Source: DASYTH01 sp036002505 (GTDB lineage: Bacteria > Actinomycetota > Actinomycetes > Mycobacteriales > Pseudonocardiaceae). From it: a stretch of DNA of 64,000 nt. Below, in pieces: positions 8,917 through 16,556 of the stretch. The stretch spans positions 1-64,000 of the forward strand of contig NZ_DASYTH010000122.1 in the NCBI RefSeq assembly GCF_036002505.1. Reading direction: 5' to 3'. The notes under the pieces were generated by a model that saw only the letters and a list, made by a program, of their open reading frames with translations, did no database searches and was not told the DNA's origin. A program made the position numbers and the translations under genes. How positions within the stretch are numbered: the first letter of the stretch is position 1; every line of letters begins with the position of its first letter.

Positions 8917-10099
8917 GGGACCCCACCTCCAGGACGGCCGGCAGGGCACCGAGGAAGTCCTCGACCTGCTGGTGATCGACGATCAGCGGCGGGGCCAGCC
9001 GGATGGTGTCCGGCTGCACGTTGTTGACCAGAAAACCGGAGTCCTGTGCGGCTTTGGCGACCGCGGCGGAGACCGGCTCGCGCAGCGCGATGCCGAGCAG
9101 CAATCCGGTGCCGCGGACGCCGGCCACCAGCGGGTGGTCGAGCGCCTCCACGCCGGCGGCGAGGTCCTTGCCCATCGCCGCGGCGTGCTCACACAGCCCG
9201 TCCGCGGCGATCGTGCGGAGCACCGCGAGCCCGGCCGCGCAGGCCACCGGGTTGCCGCCGAACGTGGTGCCGTGCTGGCCCGGCTGCAGCAGGTCGGCCG
9301 CCGCGCCCACGCCGATGCACGCCCCGAGGGGAAGCCCGCCGCCGAGGCCCTTGGCCAGGGTGATCACGTCCGGGGTGATCCCGGCCTGCTGGAAGGCGAA
9401 CCAGCTCCCCTGCCGGCCGATCCCGGTCTGCACCTCGTCCAGCACCAGCAGCGCGCCGGCCTTCGCGGTGATCTCCCGGGCCGCCTGCAGGTAGCCGTCG
9501 GGCGCGGGCACCACGCCGCCCTCGCCGAGCACCGGCTCCAGGAACACTGCCGCGGTCTCACCGTCCACAACGGACTCCAGGGCCGCGGTGTCGCCGTACG
9601 GGACGTGCGTGACACCGGGAATGAGAGGCACGAACGGGGTGCGCTTGGGCTCCTGGCCGGTGAGCGTGAGGGCACCCATGGTGCGGCCGTGGAACGCCCC
9701 GGTGCAGGCCACCAGCTTGGTGCGGCCGGTGAGCCGGGTGAGCTTCAGCGCGGCCTCGACCGCCTCCGCGCCGGAGTTGCAGAACACCACCTTTCCTTGC
9801 CCGGCAAGGCCGGCGACGTCGAGCAGCGCCTCGGCGAGCGCCACGGTGACCGGGTTGACGTAGAGGTTCGAGGTGTGGCCCAGCGCCCCGATCTGCTCGG
9901 TCACCGCGGTGACGATGGCCGGGTGCGCGTGGCCGAGCGCGTTCACCGCGATCCCGCCGACGAGGTCGAGGTAGCGTTTCCCGTCGGCGTCCCAGACGTA
10001 CGCGCCCTCGCCGCGTACCAGGGTGAGCGCCGGCGTGCCGTAGTTGTTCATCAACGACGACCGCCACCGCGCCTGTCCATCCACATTGGACGCGATCAT
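8909..10099 (-). CDS. argD: Acetylornithine aminotransferase
   Basis: A PLP-dependent class III aminotransferase (396 residues) that converts N-acetylglutamate semialdehyde to N-acetylornithine. The PLP lysine lies in TLAKGLGGGLPLGA. VLDEVQTGIGR carries the Asp that pairs with the PLP ring nitrogen, and CNSGAEAVEAALKL binds the phosphate. The long open extension upstream is the other frame of argB. The ATG start overlaps the argB stop (ATGA). Confidence 0.96.
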   Translation of the reverse strand: MIASNVDGQARWRSSLMNNYGTPALTLVRGEGAYVWDADGKRYLDLVGGIAVNALGHAHPAIVTAVTEQIGALGHTSNLYVNPVTVALAEALLDVAGLAGQGKVVFCNSGAEAVEAALKLTRLTGRTKLVACTGAFHGRTMGALTLTGQEPKRTPFVPLIPGVTHVPYGDTAALESVVDGETAAVFLEPVLGEGGVVPAPDGYLQAAREITAKAGALLVLDEVQTGIGRQGSWFAFQQAGITPDVITLAKGLGGGLPLGACIGVGAAADLLQPGQHGTTFGGNPVACAAGLAVLRTIAADGLCEHAAAMGKDLAAGVEALDHPLVAGVRGTGLLLGIALREPVSAAVAKAAQDSGFLVNNVQPDTIRLAPPLIVDHQQVEDFLGALPAVLEVGSRG

Positions 10100-10995
10100 T
10101 CGTCCTCCACATCCGGTAGCACCATGGTTCCGATGCCGTGGCTGGTGAACACCTCGAGCAGCACCGAGTGCGCCAGCCGCCCGTCGATCACGTGCGCCCT
10201 CGGCACGCCGCCGCGCACCGCGTCCCGGCACGCCTCCATCTTCGGGATCATCCCGGTGGCCAGGTGCGGCAGCAGCTTCTCCAGGTCGGTCACCCGGATC
10301 TCCTGCAGCAGCGACGTTCGGTCCGGCCAGTCGGCGTACAGACCCTCGACGTCGGTCAGCACGACGAGCTTCTTGGCCCCCAGCGCCACCGCGAGCGCCG
10401 CGGCCGCGGTATCGGCGTTCACGTTGTGCGTCACGCCGTTGACGTCCGAGGCCACGGTGGACACCACGGGAATCCGGCCGGCGTGCACGATGTCCAGCAC
10501 CGCGGCCGGGTTCACCTTGACCACCTCGCCGACCAGGCCGAGGTCCACCGTCTCGCCGTCCACCACCGCGGTGCGCCGCTCGGCGGTGAGCAGCCGCGCG
10601 TCCTCGCCGGAGATGCCGACGGCGTACGGGCCGTGCGCGTTGATCAACCCGACCAGCTCGCGGCTGACCTGGCCGGTGAGCACCATCCGCACCACGTCCA
10701 TGGTCTCCGGGGTGGTCACCCGCAGGCCCGCCCTGAACTCGCCGGGAATGCCGAGCCGGCTGAGCATCGCGGTGATCTGCGGGCCGCCGCCGTGCACCAC
10801 CACCGGGTGCAGGCCGGCGAGCTTGAGGAACACCATGTCCTGCGCGAAAGCCGCCTTCAGCTCTTCGTCGACCATGGCGTTGCCGCCGTACTTCACCACC
10901 ACGGTCGCGCCGTGGAACCGTTGCAACCACGGTAAAGCCTCGACCAGCACGGCGGCCTTCGCCACCGCCTGGTCCCGTTCCCGCACGTGGCTCAT
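10096..10995 (-). CDS. argB: Acetylglutamate kinase
   Basis: Phosphorylates N-acetylglutamate. The 299-residue amino-acid-kinase-fold protein has the glycine-rich nucleotide loop KYGGNAM near residue 36, VVVHGGGPQI, and the C-terminal block TGMIPKMEACRDAV. An N-terminal helix precedes the kinase fold, as in arginine-inhibited hexameric forms of the enzyme, so feedback inhibition by arginine is likely (inference). ATGA overlap with argJ. Confidence 0.96.
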   Translation of the reverse strand: MSHVRERDQAVAKAAVLVEALPWLQRFHGATVVVKYGGNAMVDEELKAAFAQDMVFLKLAGLHPVVVHGGGPQITAMLSRLGIPGEFRAGLRVTTPETMDVVRMVLTGQVSRELVGLINAHGPYAVGISGEDARLLTAERRTAVVDGETVDLGLVGEVVKVNPAAVLDIVHAGRIPVVSTVASDVNGVTHNVNADTAAAALAVALGAKKLVVLTDVEGLYADWPDRTSLLQEIRVTDLEKLLPHLATGMIPKMEACRDAVRGGVPRAHVIDGRLAHSVLLEVFTSHGIGTMVLPDVEDE

Positions 10996-12143
10996 GTGGA
11001 GTACACGCTGTTCTCGTGGACGTAGCCGTGGGTCAGGTCGTTGGTCCAGATCGTCGCCGTGGCCTCGCCCGCCTTGAGGTCGACGGTGACGCTCACCGCG
11101 CGGTTCTTCATGTCCACCTTGTCCCGCGACTCCCCCGGCCCGCCGTCCCGGCAGATCCACACGCCGTTCACCGCGACGTCCAAAGTGGACGGCTCGAAGG
11201 TGGCTCTCGTGGTGCCGACAGCGGCCAGGATCCGGCCCCAGTTGGGGTCGTTGCCGAACACCGCGCACTTGAACAGGTTGCTGCGGGCGATGGCCCGGCC
11301 GACCTCGACCGCCTCGTCCTCGCTCGCGGCGTGCGCCACCTCGATGGCGATGTCGTGCTCGGCGCCCTCGGCGTCGGCGAGCAGCTGCTGGGCGAGATCG
11401 TGGCAGACCTCGCGGACCGCCTGGGCGAACGCGTCGTCGTCCGGCGTGGATCCGCTGGCCCCGCTGCACATCAGCAGCACGGTGTCGTTGGTGGACATGC
11501 AGCCGTCGGAGTCGAGCCGGTCGAAGGTGACCCGGCAGGCTTCACGCAGGGCGCGGTCGGCGGTACCGGCGTCCACGGCGGCGTCGGTGGTGAGTACGAC
11601 CAGCATGGTGGCCAGCGCCGGGGCGAGCATGCCGGCGCCCTTGGCCATCCCGCCGACCGTCCAGCCGTCGCCGCGGTACACGGCTTCCTTGCTGCGGGTG
11701 TCCGTGGTCATGATCGCGGTGGCGGCGTCCGCACCGCCTTGCGGAGACAGCGCGGCGGCGGCGTTGTCAATACCGGCAAGGAGTTTGGGCCCGTCGAGCT
11801 GCTCGCCGATGAGCCCGGTGGAGCAGACCACCACGTCGATGGCGCCGACGTCGAGGAGGTTGGCGACGCGCTCGGCGGAGGCGTGGGTGTTCTGGAATCC
11901 CTCGGGACCGGTGTAGCAGTTGGCTCCGCCGGAGTTGAGGACGACGGCCTTCGCGCGCCGGGTGGCCATCACCCGCTCGCTCCACAGCACGGGATTTGCC
12001 TTGCAGCGGTTGGCGGTGAACACCGCGGCGGCGGCGTCCGCCGGGCCGTCGTTGACCACCAGGGCCACGTCCGGCTTGCCGCTCGGCTTCAGCCCGGCGG
12101 TGATCCCGGCGGCCCGGAACCCCTTCGGCGCGGTCACGGTCAT
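10992..12143 (-). CDS. argJ: Bifunctional ornithine acetyltransferase / N-acetylglutamate synthase
   Basis: Recycles the acetyl group from acetylornithine to glutamate. The 383-residue precursor self-cleaves; the nucleophile is Thr179 in GMLAPALATM, which becomes the N-terminus of the beta chain. The block SGGANCYTGPEG (residues 71-82) is also typical. Its presence means the pathway runs the cyclic route. A dedicated argA is not present here. ATGA overlap with argC. Confidence 0.96.
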   Translation of the reverse strand: MTVTAPKGFRAAGITAGLKPSGKPDVALVVNDGPADAAAAVFTANRCKANPVLWSERVMATRRAKAVVLNSGGANCYTGPEGFQNTHASAERVANLLDVGAIDVVVCSTGLIGEQLDGPKLLAGIDNAAAALSPQGGADAATAIMTTDTRSKEAVYRGDGWTVGGMAKGAGMLAPALATMLVVLTTDAAVDAGTADRALREACRVTFDRLDSDGCMSTNDTVLLMCSGASGSTPDDDAFAQAVREVCHDLAQQLLADAEGAEHDIAIEVAHAASEDEAVEVGRAIARSNLFKCAVFGNDPNWGRILAAVGTTRATFEPSTLDVAVNGVWICRDGGPGESRDKVDMKNRAVSVTVDLKAGEATATIWTNDLTHGYVHENSVYST

Positions 12144-13168
12144 GGTGCGACTCCCACGGTGGTCAGGCCGGCGGTCTCGGGCAGGCCGAGCGCCAGGTTC
12201 ATGGACTGCACCGCGGCGCCGGCGGTGCCCTTGGTCAGGTTGTCGATGGCCGCGACGACCACCAGCCGCCGCGCGTCGTCGTCCACGGTCACCTGCAGCT
12301 GCACGGCGTTCGAGCCGAGCACGGCGGCGGTCGTGGGCCAGGCTCCGGCCGGCAGCAGGTGCACGAACGGCTCGTCCCGGTAGGCCTTCCCGTACGCGGC
12401 GCGCGCGGCTTCGGTGTCCACTTCGGACCGTGCCGGCGCGCTGCAGGTGGCCAGGATGCCGCGCGGCATCGGGGCGAGCACCGGGGTGAACGAGACCTTG
12501 ACCGGGGTCTGGGCGATCCGGCCGAGGTTCTGGGCGATCTCCGGGGTGTGCCGGTGGGTTCCGCCGACCCCGTAGGCGCTCGCCGAGCCCATCACCTCGG
12601 CGGCGAGCAGGTGCGGCTTGAGGCTCCGGCCCGCGCCGGACGTCCCGCTCACCGCGACCACCACCACGTCCGGCTCGGCGAGGTCCGCGGCCAGCGCCGG
12701 GGCGAGGGCGAGCGAGGCCGCCGTCGGGTAGCATCCCGGCACCGCGATCCGGCGGGCGCCGCGCAGGTCCTCCCGGGCGCCGGGCAGCTCCGGCAGCCCG
12801 TACGGCCAGGACCCCGCGTGCGCGCCGCCGTACCAGCGCCGCCAGTCCGCCACGCTGGTGAGCCGGTGGTCGGCGCCGCAGTCGACGACGAGCACGGCCG
12901 CGCCCAGCTCCGCGGCGATCGCGGCGGAGTGCCCGTGCGGCAGCGCGAGAAACACGACGTCGTGGCCGGCCAGCGCCTCGGGCGTGGTGTCGGCCAGCAC
13001 CCGGCCGGCCAGCGGCAGGAGGTGCGGCTGGTGGGCGGCGAGCGTCGTGCCGGCGTTCCCGCCCGCGGTCAGCGCGCCGATCTCCACGTCAGGGTGGCCG
13101 AGCAGCAGGCGGAGCAACTCCCCGCCGGCGTAACCGCTGGCGCCGGCAACCGCGACCCTGACCTTCAC
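12140..13168 (-). CDS. argC: N-acetyl-gamma-glutamyl-phosphate reductase
   Basis: NADPH-dependent reduction of N-acetylglutamyl phosphate to the semialdehyde. The 342-residue protein opens with the Rossmann loop GASGYAGGELLRLL and has the catalytic Cys146 in VPGCYPTA. It is the first gene of the eight-gene arginine operon. GTG 13168 is chosen because a -10 hexamer ends only 7 nt upstream, so the mRNA probably begins at the start codon itself; the in-frame extension upstream crosses the promoter and is not family-like. Confidence 0.96.
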   Translation of the reverse strand: MKVRVAVAGASGYAGGELLRLLLGHPDVEIGALTAGGNAGTTLAAHQPHLLPLAGRVLADTTPEALAGHDVVFLALPHGHSAAIAAELGAAVLVVDCGADHRLTSVADWRRWYGGAHAGSWPYGLPELPGAREDLRGARRIAVPGCYPTAASLALAPALAADLAEPDVVVVAVSGTSGAGRSLKPHLLAAEVMGSASAYGVGGTHRHTPEIAQNLGRIAQTPVKVSFTPVLAPMPRGILATCSAPARSEVDTEAARAAYGKAYRDEPFVHLLPAGAWPTTAAVLGSNAVQLQVTVDDDARRLVVVAAIDNLTKGTAGAAVQSMNLALGLPETAGLTTVGVAP

Positions 13169-13204
13169 GTGGATGATTATGCACAACCCTGCAAATCCAA
13201 TCAA
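13169..13204 (-). promoter_or_regulatory. argC promoter with overlapping ARG box (leaderless)
   Basis: On the minus strand a -35-like TTGATT (13199-13204) and a -10-like CATAAT (13176-13181) are separated by 17 bp. Transcription would start at or next to the GTG of argC. Over the -10 lies TGCATAATCATCCA (13170-13183), a 14-base imperfect palindrome that matches the E. coli ARG-box core TGAATAATTATTCA at 11 of 14 positions. ArgR bound there would block polymerase. The site assignment is inference from position, symmetry and the ArgR gene in the same operon. Confidence 0.65.
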
Positions 13205-13242
13205 CGTGACGAGGTACCCACCGGCGTCCTGGCGCGCGGTCG

Positions 13243-13270
13243 TTCGATCAGCTAAGGGCCCGGTTACAGT
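13243..13270 (+). promoter_or_regulatory. Possible leaderless promoter of the SDR gene
   Basis: A good -10 hexamer TACAGT at 13265-13270 ends 7 nt before the GTG start at 13278, and a weak -35 (TTCGAT, 16-bp spacer) lies upstream. The 109-bp region is shared with the divergent argC promoter. Confidence 0.4.
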
Positions 13271-13277
13271 GGGACGG

Positions 13278-14102
13278 GTGCGATCACTGGAGAAGAGCAC
13301 GGTTGTGATCACCGGGGCGACCAGTGGGCTTGGCCGCTACCTGGCCGAGCAGGTGGCCGCCCTGGGGGCGCAGGTGGTGGTGCACGGCCGGGACTCCGAA
13401 CGGCTCGAGCGCGCCCGGGACGAGATCACCGCCGCGACCGGGAACGAGCATATGGACACGGTCCGGGCGGATCTGGCCTCGCTGGCCGAGGTCGAGGCGC
13501 TGGCCGGCGAGCTGGAGCGCCGTTTCGACCGGATCGACGTGCTGGTCAGCAACGCGGGGATCGGGTTCGGGGCACCCGACTCGGGCCGGCAGGTCAGCGC
13601 GGACGGCTACGAGCTGCGCTTCGCGGTCAACTATCTGGCCGGCTACCACCTCACCCGCCGGCTCCTGCCGCTCCTGGCCGGGCGGGTGGTCAACGTCTCC
13701 TCGGCCGGCCAGCAGCCGATCGACTTCGCCGATGTGCAGCTGGAACGGTCCTACGACGGGGTTTCCGCCTACCGGCAGGCGAAGCTCGCCCAGATCATGT
13801 TCAGCTTCGACCTCGCCGAAGAGCTGCGGGACCGCGGGGTGACCGTGAACGCCCTGCACCCCGCCACGTTCATGGACACCGCGATGGTGCACGAGGCCGG
13901 CATCGGCGTGCTGAACACCGTCGAGGAGGGGGGCACCGCCACGCTGCGGCTCATCGCGGACCCCGCGCTGGACCGGGTGACCGGCCGGTATTTCGACGGC
14001 ACCAGGGAGACCCGCGCGCTCGACCAGGCCTACGACCCGGCCGCACGAGCGCGACTCCGCGAGCTGTCCGAGGAACTGGTCAGGCGGGCACTGGGCTCAT
14101 AA
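13278..14102 (+). CDS. Short-chain dehydrogenase/reductase
   Basis: A ~274-residue NAD(P)-dependent SDR. The cofactor loop is TGATSGLGRYLA (residues ~12-23), NAG is present in VSNAGIGFG, the catalytic Ser lies in VVNVSSAGQQ and the YxxxK pair in SAYRQAKLAQ. The substrate cannot be told; proteins of this type are often called protochlorophyllide-reductase-like without evidence for that reaction. It is divergent from argC and followed after 7 nt by the Shedu-like gene on the same strand, so the two are probably cotranscribed. Confidence 0.9.
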   Translation: MRSLEKSTVVITGATSGLGRYLAEQVAALGAQVVVHGRDSERLERARDEITAATGNEHMDTVRADLASLAEVEALAGELERRFDRIDVLVSNAGIGFGAPDSGRQVSADGYELRFAVNYLAGYHLTRRLLPLLAGRVVNVSSAGQQPIDFADVQLERSYDGVSAYRQAKLAQIMFSFDLAEELRDRGVTVNALHPATFMDTAMVHEAGIGVLNTVEEGGTATLRLIADPALDRVTGRYFDGTRETRALDQAYDPAARARLRELSEELVRRALGS

Positions 14103-14109
14103 TGGCCGG

Positions 14110-15318
14110 GTGGCCGATGACGCCGAACTCACATATGCCCAGGGGCGGCTACCCGATCGCACCTACGCGTCGAAGTCATTTCCCTACCCCTGGGCCAGTT
14201 CCGCCGACCACGGTCAGCCGGCCAGGTTTGTGCACAAGGTCTTCGATCCCGCCGGGGAAACCGTTGCGGAGTTCGACGGCGAGCAGTGGGTGATTCGGGA
14301 GACCAAGGCGGGCCGCTATCAGGTCAAGCTGCTCGTCGCCCGGGAAGCCGGGAAAGTCAAGCAGCTCTGGATACAGCGCGTTCCGGGCGACGGCGGCTCC
14401 GGGAAAGTCGACGTGCTGCTGAACCTGAGCCAGCCGGAGCTCGGCCGGCTGGTCGAGCTGTTGCGCAACCTGGATTACATTCCGATCGAGGGTGAGGAGA
14501 CGGTTCGGGTCGACGACGCTCTGATCCGGGAGTTGTTCCGCACCCCCGGCGTACTGATGTCGATCTATCAGAAGGACCCCGAGCGGTTCCGGCAGCTGAT
14601 CTCCGATGACGAGTCGGCCCGGGACGTGATCGCGGTGTCGCGCCGCCGGAACCAGGTCCAGCGGTTCCGGCGGTTGCTCGACGACGACGATTACTTCGCC
14701 GGCGAGGTCGCCCGCACGCCCGGCCGCCGGCGGGAGGCGGTGTGGCAGCGGTTCTTCGAGGAGAACCCGTGGATTCTGGGCGTCCCGCTGACCGGCCAGC
14801 TGCTCACCTCGTGGAGCCACGAACGGCTGGAGCAGGTGGTCGCTGGGTCCTCGGTCTCGGGGGCGGGAAAGCGCGCGGACGCTTTGCTCCGTACCTCGGG
14901 CCGGATCAAGTCCATGGTGTTCGCCGAGATCAAGACCCACCGGGCGGCGCTGCTGGCCAGCAAGGAGTACCGGCCGGGCTGCTGGGCGCCGTCCACCGAA
15001 CTGTCCGGCGGGGTCGCCCAGGTGCAGGGCACCGTGCACCGCGCAGTCACCGAGATCGGCGAGCGGCTCCAGGACACCGCGGCGGACGGTTCCGACCTGC
15101 CCGGCGAGTTCACCTACATGCTGCGGCCGCGGGCGTTCCTCGTCATCGGCAACCTCGACCAGCTGCGCGGAACGGCCGGGGGCGACAACCGCGACCGCGT
15201 CCGCTCCTTCGAGCTCTACCGGCGGCAACTGCAGGAGCCGGAGATCGTGACCTTCGACGAACTCCTCGCCCGCGCCGAATGGCACGTCACCACGGCCAGC
15301 AACGAAACCGTCAGCTGA
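14110..15318 (+). CDS. Shedu-like anti-phage nuclease (DUF4263 / SduA)
   Basis: A 402-residue protein whose C-terminal ~200 residues match the Shedu (SduA, DUF4263) nuclease, a PD-(D/E)XK-like fold used as a single-gene phage defence. The block WQRFFEENPWILG (212-224) opens the domain. Asp257 in KRADALL and the Glu273-x-Lys275 pair in FAEIKTH fit the catalytic triad. Gln305, the RAFLVIGNLDQL strand (341-352) and the closing EIVTFDELLARAEWHV are also family-like. The N-terminal ~200 residues are a separate, unrecognised domain, as is usual for Shedu. A GTG start 7 nt after the SDR stop suggests coupling. Defence activity is inferred from family membership. Confidence 0.8.
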   Translation: MADDAELTYAQGRLPDRTYASKSFPYPWASSADHGQPARFVHKVFDPAGETVAEFDGEQWVIRETKAGRYQVKLLVAREAGKVKQLWIQRVPGDGGSGKVDVLLNLSQPELGRLVELLRNLDYIPIEGEETVRVDDALIRELFRTPGVLMSIYQKDPERFRQLISDDESARDVIAVSRRRNQVQRFRRLLDDDDYFAGEVARTPGRRREAVWQRFFEENPWILGVPLTGQLLTSWSHERLEQVVAGSSVSGAGKRADALLRTSGRIKSMVFAEIKTHRAALLASKEYRPGCWAPSTELSGGVAQVQGTVHRAVTEIGERLQDTAADGSDLPGEFTYMLRPRAFLVIGNLDQLRGTAGGDNRDRVRSFELYRRQLQEPEIVTFDELLARAEWHVTTASNETVS

Positions 15319-16402
15319 GCCTGACCTCGTGTGTGCGGCCGTCCGGGTCGGTGAAATCGAGCAGCCGGGCGGCTTCCGCGGCCACCGCTGAGGCGTCCTT
15401 CTTGGACAGCTTGCCGAAAGGTCTGATGTGGGCGGTGGCGGTGGTGCGGGTCCGGTCGAGCTTCCAGGTGCCGCGGACGAATCCGTCGATGAGAAACGCG
15501 GGCATCGGGGCGTCGTTCTTGGTGGCGAACAATGCGGCGCGAGATTCGTCGGTCATGATCCGGCGGCGGTCGGTGTGCGAGCGGAGGCAGTTGTCGTATT
15601 CCGGGAGCAGGCGTACCGGGGCCGCGGTGTCCGGGTCGGCGAAGAGGCCGTCCGGGACGTCGAAGAGCTCGGTGCCGGACTCGTCGCGGAAGGTGCGGAG
15701 ATCGAGGCGTCGGACGACGTCGCGGAGGCCGGTGAGGCCGCACCAGGTCTGCATGTCCTTGACCGACGCGGGGCCGAACGCGGCGAGGTAGCGCGGGATG
15801 ACGGCATCGAGCCGGGCGTCCGGGTCGACGTCGCGGCCGAGCCACGATTGGATCGTGGTGAGCCGGGCCTGGCCGCCACGACCCCAGATTCCCTTGGGCG
15901 GCACGTGGATCAGCGGAAGCAGATAGCGGGCGGCGCGGGCCATCGACTCGGGATCGAGGTCGGGGCGGCGCTCGCCGAGCAGCACGCGCAGCTCGGCCAG
16001 GGTGCGCGGGGCCTCGTCGAGCAGGTCGCCGGCGAGCTTCAGCACGGCGTCGACCTCGGCCGGCGGCGGCAGCAGCGGCGAGTTCTGCACCGCACGGGCG
16101 AAAATCGAGCGCAGCAGGGGTTGCAGCAGCAGGCAGTCGCGGGCGCTGACCAGGTGGATGGTGCCGCGCATGAGGCTCGCCCGGACCAGGCGGCGGTCGA
16201 GGATCGCGTCCGACACGTCGGCCACGGCGAACCCGTCGAACCGGGACCACAGACCGAGGTACGGCGCGTTCGGCGACTGCGCCTGCATGCCGACCAGGTG
16301 CTCGACCGCGTCGACGGCGGGCCGGTCCACCCGCTTGAGCAGCAGCTGGCGGGCCAGCAGGGCGCGGTTCAGCTCGCGGCTGGTGAGCACCTCGACCGGC
16401 AT
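15311..16402 (-). CDS. Winged-helix DNA-binding protein (HTH_42 / AlkZ-related)
   Basis: A 363-residue protein of the HTH_42 family, whose studied members (AlkZ/YcaQ) are DNA glycosylases for bulky or crosslink lesions made by the producer's own genotoxins. It has the family opening with RQLLLKRVDRPAVDAVEHLVGMQAQ and LWSRFDGF, and RGTIHLVSARD in the first third. The later RLLPEYDNCLRSH and AFLIDGFVRGTWK are also typical. I did not confirm the QxQ/QxD active-site motif of AlkZ, so glycosylase activity is uncertain; the Q-A-Q of VGMQAQSPNAPYLG may be its equivalent. It converges with the Shedu-like gene and shares its stop palindrome. Confidence 0.8.
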   Translation of the reverse strand: MPVEVLTSRELNRALLARQLLLKRVDRPAVDAVEHLVGMQAQSPNAPYLGLWSRFDGFAVADVSDAILDRRLVRASLMRGTIHLVSARDCLLLQPLLRSIFARAVQNSPLLPPPAEVDAVLKLAGDLLDEAPRTLAELRVLLGERRPDLDPESMARAARYLLPLIHVPPKGIWGRGGQARLTTIQSWLGRDVDPDARLDAVIPRYLAAFGPASVKDMQTWCGLTGLRDVVRRLDLRTFRDESGTELFDVPDGLFADPDTAAPVRLLPEYDNCLRSHTDRRRIMTDESRAALFATKNDAPMPAFLIDGFVRGTWKLDRTRTTATAHIRPFGKLSKKDASAVAAEAARLLDFTDPDGRTHEVRLS

Positions 16403-16452
16403 GCCCGGAGACTAACCGGGCGCCCCGACCATTTCGGCCGGGGCGCCCAGCT

Positions 16453-16555
16453 AACGGAACCTCAGGGGACCGTGACGGCACTCAGCCACAATCCACCCCG
16501 ACAACCGCAGCGTTCGCCGAGACGCAACCACCGGAGTCAAATTCCGGAGAGGCGG
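16453..16555 (+). repeat. ~100-bp dispersed 3' element, copy A
   Basis: About 103 bp that recurs in inverted orientation at 18996-19097 with roughly 85-90% identity by eye. It starts 1-2 nt from the stop codon of the minus-strand hydrolase gene and ends before the winged-helix gene. Conserved cores include GGGGACCGTGACGGCACTCA, GCCACAATCCACC and ATTCCGGAGAGGCGG. It contains no gene. Confidence 0.85.
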
Positions 16556-16556
16556 C

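Noticed and set aside
13278..14102. Protochlorophyllide reductase function for the SDR genes (also 39152-40036)
   Set aside because: That name is a common database carry-over; nothing in the sequence or neighbourhood supports chlorophyll synthesis.
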